NCBI GenBank assembly: GCA_041665165.1
Contig: JBAYJJ010000033.1
Span: 1-14,158, forward strand
Origin: MWCR01 sp041665165
Lineage (GTDB): Bacteria; Patescibacteriota; Patescibacteriia; 2-12-FULL-60-25
Direction: 5' to 3'
Length of the DNA: 14,158 nucleotides
Shown here piece by piece: positions 6,296-12,941 of this stretch. Every line of letters starts with the position of its first letter. The first letter of the stretch is position 1. The notes below the pieces were generated by a model. The model had not been told where the DNA came from. It did not search any database and worked only from the letters and a program-made list of their open reading frames with translations. The position numbers and the translations under genes were made by a program.

Positions 6296-7876
6296 ATGAA
6301 TGTCCGAACCCGAAGTGTATTGGTCACGCTAGCCTTGATACTGGGTTTGTCCTTGGCTTGGTTTGCGGCCCATTATCCGGTCTTGCATTATGGCGTCGGT
6401 GAAGTTCCGATCTATAAGATGTATGTGGGGGATGAGCAATCGCCGATTTTCGGCGCTATGCACATGCTCGAAAGCCGCAATCCGCTGGGGCTAAGGAATC
6501 TGAAGCTTGTCTATTATCCTCCTTTGTTCTCAGCTATCGCCGTACCGGCTGTGAGCGCGGACGTAGCATATCGTTTCGTGACTGAAAATGTGCGCTCAGC
6601 TTTGGACTATAAGACTGCCTTGGTTTTGGATTGGACGCCTTTGTTGTTTTTGACGAGATTGATAGCTCTGTTTTTTTCCGTACTTTGTCTGTACGGGATC
6701 TGGCTGCTGTTCAGGACCGAGACGTTCAATCCAAACAAGAACAAATGGATCCCTAACCTGGGCTTGCTGGCCATCGCCATGAATTTTTATTTTTTCATGT
6801 ATTCCGGATTTTTCAGGCATTGGATTTTCGTGTGCGCTTCCTTGGTCTGGCAGATGTATAGCTTGGTCAGGATCAATGAGACCGGAAAAAATAAATACTG
6901 GTATCTGCTCTTGGTTGCAACGATTTTCGGCCTGGGCATCAGTTTTATCCCCGTCTTCTATCAGATAATGCTGCTGCCGTTCTTGATTGTGTGGCTCAGG
7001 CAGAAAGATTATGGGGAATTGAAGCAGCTGGCTTATTATTTGGTCGGTTTAGCCGCAGCTTTTGCCATCCTGTTTTTGTGGAGCCCGTATCCATATATAA
7101 AGTTGCTGGGTTTTTCTGGTTCAAGCGGAGGAGAGATGCAGATTCTGCCATCACTCACTTTTTATCTGAAGGTCATAGTCATGAACCAGGTATTCTTGAC
7201 GATTGGCGTATCCATCTGTCTGGTTGGCGCGCTGCTGCACAAGGCCTGGAAAGACATCAGGTTTTGGATGCTTGGCTTGCCCATGTTTGCGCATTTATTG
7301 TTTTTCTCAGCCATTGTCCACAGCGAACCCAGATACATAATGCCTTTCATACTTTTGATGTACTTGGCGGTCATTACACACCTAATCACAGTCGGGGTGG
7401 GAAGAAAGTTTGGAATTGGACAGATTATTTTTGCGCTTTTAATTATAGAGACCTTATATCAGGGCGCGACAATCGTGCGCTGGTCGCAATTGGCATGGTC
7501 TGGTCCCAAAGAATTCCAAGCCATCAATCAGATAAAGGCTTTGCCGCCGACGTCCACAGCGATTTATGTTGAAGGCAAAATATTAGGAGCTATCCATGAC
7601 AAAGTTTCGCTGGACGGATATGCAGCCAAGTGCACGGACGGAAGCTTTGACACGTTCAAGTTTATGCAAGGATTGGATGTGCAGACACCGGGCCTGCATG
7701 TTGATTATTTCTGTAATAAAAAAACCTCATCAGGCAAGCCTTTGGAAAGTTATGATTTTGTGGTCACGCCCATGGGCGAAGAACTAGCCTCCAATTATTT
7801 CGAAGAGAACCTGCTCAGGCTCTGGAGCGCGGCGAATTTGCGCTCGTATTTCTTTCAGGCAAAATCAACACCATGA
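6296..7876 (+). CDS. Multi-spanning membrane protein of GT-C (PMT/ArnT-like) fold, 526 aa
   Basis: An integral membrane protein with about ten predicted hydrophobic segments (for example around residues 7-25, 113-139, 152-170, 202-234, 246-262, 286-312, 325-342, 347-366 and 373-390) and a polar C-terminal domain of about 130 residues. The first extracytoplasmic loop carries an acidic pair, D46-E47 in YVGDEQSP, as expected for catalytic residues of GT-C enzymes, and YYPPLFSA and SEPRYIMPF echo the PMT family. It is inferred to use polyprenyl-phosphate sugar donors outside the cytoplasmic membrane to add a sugar to a glycan, lipid or protein. It is coupled by an ATGA overlap to the GT2 gene, which would make such a donor. 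The ATG at 6296 has no Shine-Dalgarno; the sequence before it is AAAATATTTT. Confidence 0.78.
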   Translation: MNVRTRSVLVTLALILGLSLAWFAAHYPVLHYGVGEVPIYKMYVGDEQSPIFGAMHMLESRNPLGLRNLKLVYYPPLFSAIAVPAVSADVAYRFVTENVRSALDYKTALVLDWTPLLFLTRLIALFFSVLCLYGIWLLFRTETFNPNKNKWIPNLGLLAIAMNFYFFMYSGFFRHWIFVCASLVWQMYSLVRINETGKNKYWYLLLVATIFGLGISFIPVFYQIMLLPFLIVWLRQKDYGELKQLAYYLVGLAAAFAILFLWSPYPYIKLLGFSGSSGGEMQILPSLTFYLKVIVMNQVFLTIGVSICLVGALLHKAWKDIRFWMLGLPMFAHLLFFSAIVHSEPRYIMPFILLMYLAVITHLITVGVGRKFGIGQIIFALLIIETLYQGATIVRWSQLAWSGPKEFQAINQIKALPPTSTAIYVEGKILGAIHDKVSLDGYAAKCTDGSFDTFKFMQGLDVQTPGLHVDYFCNKKTSSGKPLESYDFVVTPMGEELASNYFEENLLRLWSAANLRSYFFQAKSTP

Positions 7877-8595
7877 AGACATTCATCATCTGCATTCCGG
7901 CGCGCAATGAGGCGAACCATATCCGGGAAACGGTCACGAGGCTGGCCAGGTCTTTGGAGCAGACCAAAGAGGTTGATTGGAGAATCGTGGTAGTGGAAAA
8001 CGGCCCGCGCGACAATACGGCTGAAATAATTCAGGCCCTGGCCGACCCGAAGTTTGTGGTTATCCGCTGCGAAGAGCCGGGCAAAGGCGCGGCCATCAAA
8101 ACCGCAGCCCGTCAGTTCGAGTCTGATATTTTCGGTTTTATAGACGCTGACCTGTCGGCAGACCCGGATGCAATCCCAGGGATGGTCGACCAAGTCGCGG
8201 CCGAAAAAGCCGATGCAGTCATTGGTTCAAGGCTGATGCAAAAGCGCACCACTAACCGCGGCGCGCTCAGGACGCTCAGCTCAGTCCTCTTCAATCTTGC
8301 GGCCAAAATACTTTTGGATCTGCGCGTCAAAGATTCGCAATGCGGCCTAAAGGTCATGAATGCCAGGGCCAGAAAAATTTTGAGCGAATGTACGGAATCG
8401 GGCTGGTTTTTGGACATGGAGTTTCTTGCCAGGCTGCGGAAAGAGGGCATGATTATCAATGAAATACCCGTGCCTTGGCTTGAGTTCAGGTATCCGGACA
8501 GAAAAAGCCAAATCAATACCTTGCGCGACGGCATAGCTTCGATCTTTGCAATGTTGAGAATAAGGCGGAACGTCAGGGCAACGAAAAGGGGATAG
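7873..8595 (+). CDS. GT2 glycosyltransferase, polyprenyl-phosphate sugar synthase type (240 aa)
   Basis: A GT-A fold family 2 glycosyltransferase resembling dolichyl/undecaprenyl-phosphate mannosyl- or glucosyltransferases. It begins with IICIPARNEANHI, then VVVENGPRDNT, PGKGAAIK at residues 69-76, the metal-binding DADLS at 91-95, IGSR at 117-120, and the DSQCGLK signature at 154-160, which is characteristic of this subgroup. It lacks a large C-terminal membrane domain, so it should act at the inner face of the membrane on a nucleotide sugar, giving a polyprenyl-P-sugar. The sugar identity cannot be read. The start overlaps the stop of the GT-C-like gene by 4 bp (ATGA), implying translational coupling and a shared pathway. 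Its stop is followed by an apparent internal promoter. Confidence 0.9.
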   Translation: MKTFIICIPARNEANHIRETVTRLARSLEQTKEVDWRIVVVENGPRDNTAEIIQALADPKFVVIRCEEPGKGAAIKTAARQFESDIFGFIDADLSADPDAIPGMVDQVAAEKADAVIGSRLMQKRTTNRGALRTLSSVLFNLAAKILLDLRVKDSQCGLKVMNARARKILSECTESGWFLDMEFLARLRKEGMIINEIPVPWLEFRYPDRKSQINTLRDGIASIFAMLRIRRNVRATKRG

Positions 8596-8622
8596 TTGCC
8601 TTTTTGCCAATATTGGTATAAT
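8596..8622 (+). promoter_or_regulatory. Internal promoter with extended -10 before the GT-B-like gene
   Basis: A perfect TATAAT at 8617-8622 is preceded by TG at 8614-8615, giving the TGnTATAAT extended -10 form. A TTGCCT at 8596-8601 is a possible -35, but the 15-bp spacer is short. Transcription would start near 8629, about five bases before the ATG at 8634, so the mRNA would be nearly leaderless. This would allow the nonulosonate genes to be expressed apart from those upstream. Confidence 0.55.
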
Positions 8623-8633
8623 TTAGCTGAAAT

Positions 8634-9953
8634 ATGCCATTCGTTAGAAGAGTAAAAAATAAATTAAAGTTAATTTTTGTTGACTTCTTAATTAAAGTCA
8701 GCTTGTTCTGGGATTTTCCGCGGTTGACTGCTTACGCGCTCGCCTTGGCTACTGTCGGGCTCAATCCCAAAAAAGACATCAAGGTCCTGTGCATCGGCCG
8801 CAGCATTTTTTTGGATGATGTCACGGCCCTAATCCATTTCGGTTCGGGCGTCCAATATTTGGTTTTGAACATGCGCTACTGGTACTTGATGTTCGATCAT
8901 TTCATACCAGAGCGCGACAGGCAAAAGATCACTGAAAGCAATTATCATAAGGAAGATTTCGGAAACGCAGGCAAGCAAAAATACAATGCGTATTTATCCG
9001 AAGTTTTGCCGCGTTTAAAAAAACTGCTCGGTTTCAATGCGGTTTTTGCGGGCAATTTCGGATACCTAGCACAACAAGAAATCTCCAGGGTGTGTGAGAC
9101 GAAAAAAATACCGTTTATTGTCTTGCATAAGGAGGGACTTTTGCTGCCAGGCGACCACATGGAAAGGGCCAGGATGAACCAAACCTATAAGTTCATGGGC
9201 GCGAAACTGATGTTCTATAACAAGAACATAAAACAAGCCTTGCTGGACATACATCTTGCGGGCATCGACGACAACAATACAAAGGTGGTGGGCGTACCTC
9301 GCTTGGATTTTTATTTTGAAAACGCAGAAGCGAAAAAAGATACTGAAAAGCAAGTGGTATTTTTTTCATTCAGCCCTTCGGAGAAATTCATGTTCTTGAT
9401 CAGCGATCAGGAAGCGTTGCAGGCCGCTTATCAAAGATCGGATGATTTCCATAAATGGGTGATGAATTTCGCCTTAAAACACAAAGACTTCAAGGTCATC
9501 ATCAAAACCAAGTACTCAGATCATTATTTGGCATATGTCCAGGAGATCTTCAACAAACATTTCGGAGGCCAAAAAATCGACAACCTGGTCATCACGAACA
9601 ACATGAACCCTTTCGGTTTGATAACGAACTCCAACAGTGTCATGGGATTCAACTCCACTACCTTGATCGAGGCGATCGTGGCGCAGAAAAACATCATCAC
9701 TCCTTTTTTCGGCGATTTGATCAAAGATAAGCCTTGGGACTATTTCCTGCACTATCCCGAATTGGTGAATTATGCCAAAACCGAGGCTGAGTTGGAGAGC
9801 CTTATCCTGAACCCTGTCCAGCGGAGCTCGTATACTTTGCAGGAAAAAAATAATTTCTTGAACGAGCTGATATCCGTTCCGGACGGACAGGCGAGCCTAA
9901 GGGTGGAGAAAGAGATCATCGATACAGTGAACGATTATAAAAAGTATGCCTGA
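8634..9953 (+). CDS. Surface-carbohydrate biosynthesis protein, putative GT-B-like glycosyltransferase (439 aa)
   Basis: A soluble protein with two Rossmann-like halves resembling proteins annotated in polysaccharide loci as surface carbohydrate biosynthesis or CDP-glycerol glycerophosphotransferase-like. Visible landmarks are FIVLHKEGLLLPG at residues 161-173, GVPRLDFY at 220-227, which resembles the hinge sequence of such enzymes, and GFNSTTLIEAIVAQKNII at 338-355, equivalent to the nucleotide-sugar-binding STTxxEA block of GT-B proteins and NeuC-type enzymes. The first 40 residues are hydrophobic and basic and may contact the membrane. Its coding sequence overlaps the NeuB-NeuC fusion by 8 bp, so it is translationally coupled to nonulosonate synthesis. 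I infer that it transfers that sugar from CMP, but the true donor is not visible. An internal promoter lies directly upstream. Confidence 0.75.
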   Translation: MPFVRRVKNKLKLIFVDFLIKVSLFWDFPRLTAYALALATVGLNPKKDIKVLCIGRSIFLDDVTALIHFGSGVQYLVLNMRYWYLMFDHFIPERDRQKITESNYHKEDFGNAGKQKYNAYLSEVLPRLKKLLGFNAVFAGNFGYLAQQEISRVCETKKIPFIVLHKEGLLLPGDHMERARMNQTYKFMGAKLMFYNKNIKQALLDIHLAGIDDNNTKVVGVPRLDFYFENAEAKKDTEKQVVFFSFSPSEKFMFLISDQEALQAAYQRSDDFHKWVMNFALKHKDFKVIIKTKYSDHYLAYVQEIFNKHFGGQKIDNLVITNNMNPFGLITNSNSVMGFNSTTLIEAIVAQKNIITPFFGDLIKDKPWDYFLHYPELVNYAKTEAELESLILNPVQRSSYTLQEKNNFLNELISVPDGQASLRVEKEIIDTVNDYKKYA

Positions 9954-12141
9954 TGTGTTTATTATCGCAGAAGTCGGCAAGAACTTCATCCAAACCGAAG
10001 ACGAACAGTCGGCGGCAGTTTATATTGATAATGCGAAGAAGCTTATCAAGGCAGCCAAGGAATCAGGCGCTGATGCCGTAAAGTTTCAAACCCATAATTA
10101 TGAGGATGAACAGCTGGATATCCTAGTCACATCCCCTCATTTCCAGAACGACAACCGCTATCATTGGGTAAAGAGGAATACGGAAATCACCCCGATAGAG
10201 TTCTGGCGCGAAATAAACGCTTATGCCAAAGAGATAGGCATAACTTTTTTCTCTACACCGATGAGCAGAGGAGCAGCTGAAAAGCTGAACGAGCTGGACG
10301 TGCCGATTTGGAAAGTAGGTTCAGGCGACATTTTGGATTTTGTTCTGCTGGACTATATCGCACGGACCGGCAAGCCGATCATCATTTCGTCGGGCATGAG
10401 CATGCTCAAGGAAATAGACCGCGCAGTCAATTTTTTGAAAAAGAGGAACAGCCCGTTGACGCTGCTGCACTGCGTGTCCAAATATCCGTGCCCGCCCGAA
10501 GACTTGAATCTGAAGACAATCAATTTCCTGCAAAACAGATACAGGATCCCCATCGGATTTTCGGATCATTCTCCGGGCTGGGAATCAGCCGTTGCCGCTA
10601 CCCACCTCGGCGCCACGATGATCGAAAAACATTTTTCATTCAGCCGGGAGCACTGGGGCGCTGACCATAAGGTTTCGCTCATTCCGGATGAGTTTCGCGA
10701 GATGGTCGACCATATCAGACGAGCTACACCGATCGATATGCAGAATTACGGTCGCCGGGCTAAGATTCTGCATAAAGACGAAAAAGAATTTAGGCCTATC
10801 TTCAGGAAGTCTCTTGTCGCAGGCCAAGACATCCAAGCCGGAACAATACTTGAGCCGTCCATGATCTATGCCATGCGGCCGCAGATGAGCATACCTGGTC
10901 TGCCATCTGAGGAGTACGAGTCCATCATTAATAAAAAAGTGACCAAGGATTTGAAGAAATTCGAACCGTTGACTTGGGATATAGTCAAAAATTCAAAACC
11001 AAGGAAAATCTGTTTTATTATTACCTCCAAAATCCACTACGCCAGAAGCAAAATTTTGTTGCAGGAGCTTCAGGCCAGGGAAGATATCGAACTCCAGATC
11101 GTGATCGGTGCCTCGGCCATCCTTGAGAAGTATGGCGATATAGAATCTTTGCTGGAGGAGGATGGGTTTGCCTATAATGCCAAGATCATAATGACGCTCG
11201 AAGGGGGGAGCCCGGTTGCCATGGCCAAGACGACCGGAATCGGTATCACTGAATTCGCCACGGCTTTTGATAACCTGAAGCCGGATATCGTGCTTGTCCG
11301 CGGAGATCGCTATGAAGTTTTGTCGGCCACGGTCGCAGCGGCTTATATCAACATACCGGTGGCCCATATCGAAGGCGGCGATTTGAGCGGCACAATCGAT
11401 GAAAGCGTCCGCCATGCTATTACTAAGCTGGCCCATATTCATTTTACGACAAATGCGGAATCCTGCGAGCGCGTAAAAAAAATGGGAGAAAATCCTGATT
11501 ATGTTTTTAATGTCGGCTGTCCGGAAATAGAGTTCGTCGCCAAAAATGATTTTGAAGCCACAGAGGAATATGTGAATTGCCTTGGCGTAGGCGATAAGAT
11601 CGACATTACCCAGCCGTATTTGATTGCGATGCAGCATCCGGTGACCAGCGAAATAAAACAGAGCCGCGAACAGATAAATGAAACGCTTTATGCTGTGAGC
11701 GAATTAAAAATTCCGACCATTTGGTTTTGGCCGAACGCCGATGCCGGAAGCGACGAAATTTCAAAAATGATTCGGGTCTTTCGCGAGAATAATCAAGTGA
11801 AGCATATCCGTTTTATCAGGAGCTTGCCGCCGGAAGAATTCATCGGCCTGTTGAAAAAAGCAGCCTGTCTTGTCGGGAACTCATCAGCCGGCATTAAAGA
11901 GTGCTCTTATCTGGGCGTGCCTGTAGTCAATATCGGCACCAGGCAGAACAACCGCCAAAGGGCTGATAATGTCCTGGATGCGCAATACGACAAAGAAGAC
12001 ATCAAGCTGGCTATCGCTAAACAGCTTGAGCACGGCGCGTACGAGTCGAGCAGTTTGTATTTCCAGGAAAACACGTCCCAAAAAATCGCCGATATCTTGG
12101 CTTCGGTAGAGCTGTACACGCAAAAAAGATTCCATGATTAA
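9946..12141 (+). CDS. Fused nonulosonic acid synthase (NeuB) and hydrolysing UDP-HexNAc 2-epimerase (NeuC), 731 aa
   Basis: One uninterrupted frame carries two enzymes. Residues 1 to about 280 are a TIM-barrel NeuB-type synthase that condenses a ManNAc-type sugar with phosphoenolpyruvate: IIAEVGKN, AVKFQTHN at 44-51, KVGSGDILD at 123-131, and metal ligands H175 (LLHCVSKYP) and H208 (GFSDHSPG). About 283-347 is the C-terminal SAF (antifreeze-like) domain (FRKSLVAGQDIQAGTI). After a few linker residues, about 353-731 is a GT-B-fold NeuC-type epimerase: VRGDRYE at 451-457, HIEGGDLSGTIDESVRH at 474-490, and VGNSSAGIKE at 643-652. Each part is near full family length, and no Met start lies at the junction, so it is a true fusion rather than two adjacent genes. 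The chemistry is sequential with NeuC first. The product may be Neu5Ac-like or legionaminic; flanking pathway genes are not in the window. It overlaps the preceding gene by 8 bp. Confidence 0.95.
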   Translation: MPDVFIIAEVGKNFIQTEDEQSAAVYIDNAKKLIKAAKESGADAVKFQTHNYEDEQLDILVTSPHFQNDNRYHWVKRNTEITPIEFWREINAYAKEIGITFFSTPMSRGAAEKLNELDVPIWKVGSGDILDFVLLDYIARTGKPIIISSGMSMLKEIDRAVNFLKKRNSPLTLLHCVSKYPCPPEDLNLKTINFLQNRYRIPIGFSDHSPGWESAVAATHLGATMIEKHFSFSREHWGADHKVSLIPDEFREMVDHIRRATPIDMQNYGRRAKILHKDEKEFRPIFRKSLVAGQDIQAGTILEPSMIYAMRPQMSIPGLPSEEYESIINKKVTKDLKKFEPLTWDIVKNSKPRKICFIITSKIHYARSKILLQELQAREDIELQIVIGASAILEKYGDIESLLEEDGFAYNAKIIMTLEGGSPVAMAKTTGIGITEFATAFDNLKPDIVLVRGDRYEVLSATVAAAYINIPVAHIEGGDLSGTIDESVRHAITKLAHIHFTTNAESCERVKKMGENPDYVFNVGCPEIEFVAKNDFEATEEYVNCLGVGDKIDITQPYLIAMQHPVTSEIKQSREQINETLYAVSELKIPTIWFWPNADAGSDEISKMIRVFRENNQVKHIRFIRSLPPEEFIGLLKKAACLVGNSSAGIKECSYLGVPVVNIGTRQNNRQRADNVLDAQYDKEDIKLAIAKQLEHGAYESSSLYFQENTSQKIADILASVELYTQKRFHD

Positions 12142-12152
12142 AATCATCAGTT

Positions 12153-12851
12153 ATGCATAAGAACAAAAAAATCCTCGGCCTCATCACTGCCCGCGGCGGC
12201 TCAAAAGGCATTCCAAGGAAAAACATAAAAGTTTTAGCAGGCAAGCCGTTGGTTGCTTATTCGATTGAAGCCGGCGAGGCCAGCCGACTTTTGACGCGCT
12301 GCATCGTTTCGAGCGAAGACGCTGAGATAATAGAGATTTCAAAAAAATTCGGCGCAGACGTTCCTTTTGTGCGTCCGCTTGAATTGGCCCAGGATAGCAG
12401 CACTTCATTGGCAGTAGTGCAGCACGCAGTGAGTTGGCTGAAGGACAACTGCGGCGAAGAATACGATTATGTGATGATTCTGCAGCCTACCTCGCCTTTA
12501 CGCACTGCGCAGGATATCGATGAGGCGATCAAAATGGTCGTTGATACTGGCGCTGATTCGGTCATGGGCATGAAAGAGTTGGGAGATTGTTCCATAAATA
12601 AGTTCAAAAAAATCGTGGATGGGGTCATCTTGCCTTTGTTTGAAGACGAAGGGGCTTTCTCCACCCGCCGCCAAGACATTGACCAAAAGATCTATAAAAG
12701 AAACGGGGCAATCTATGTGACCAAAACAGAGCTGATGATGCAAGGTGATTTATTCGGGAAAACTTCGCTCGCCCATATCATGCCCGAAGAACGGTCGGTT
12801 GATATCAATATTTTGCATGATTTTATCGTAGCCGAAGCATATCTAAAATAA
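12153..12851 (+). CDS. neuA: CMP-nonulosonic acid (acylneuraminate) cytidylyltransferase, NeuA type
   Basis: Activates the nonulosonic acid with CTP to the CMP-sugar donor, releasing pyrophosphate, in the cytoplasm. The nucleotide-binding loop is ARGGSKGIPRKN at residues 13-24, IVSSEDAEI follows at 51-59, LQPTSPLR at 110-117, YKRNGAIYVT at 181-190, and the metal-binding SVDIN (D217) followed by HDF near 222-224. The length of 232 residues is that of a stand-alone catalytic domain, with no C-terminal esterase domain. The start is the ATG at 12153, 11 bp after the stop of the fusion gene, so the three activities are in one transcription unit. There is no Shine-Dalgarno. Whether it prefers Neu5Ac, legionaminic or another acid is not deducible here. 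Confidence 0.95.
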   Translation: MHKNKKILGLITARGGSKGIPRKNIKVLAGKPLVAYSIEAGEASRLLTRCIVSSEDAEIIEISKKFGADVPFVRPLELAQDSSTSLAVVQHAVSWLKDNCGEEYDYVMILQPTSPLRTAQDIDEAIKMVVDTGADSVMGMKELGDCSINKFKKIVDGVILPLFEDEGAFSTRRQDIDQKIYKRNGAIYVTKTELMMQGDLFGKTSLAHIMPEERSVDINILHDFIVAEAYLK

Positions 12852-12870
12852 GCGGATTTTTACGGCAAAT

Positions 12871-12920
12871 TTGGGCCAGACCGGCGATTGGCCGGCTTGG
12901 TATTGAACTTTTCGGCCCAA
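12871..12920 (+). repeat. Nested inverted repeat between neuA and the sugar transferase gene
   Basis: TTGGGCC at 12871-12877 pairs perfectly with GGCCCAA at 12914-12920, and inside it CCGGC at 12881-12885 pairs with GCCGG at 12891-12895 around a 5-base loop. The two stems can form together as a branched, two-stem RNA or cruciform. No T-run follows on either strand, so a simple intrinsic terminator is unlikely. It fills most of the 5' leader of the downstream gene and could be an attenuator or a protein-binding site. Confidence 0.45.
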
Positions 12921-12941
12921 TAGTGCAAGATGAGGGCCATG

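Noticed and set aside
10993..11637. Minus-strand open frame opposite the NeuC half
   Set aside because: It lies wholly within a well-supported conserved coding region and its product has no domain-like pattern.
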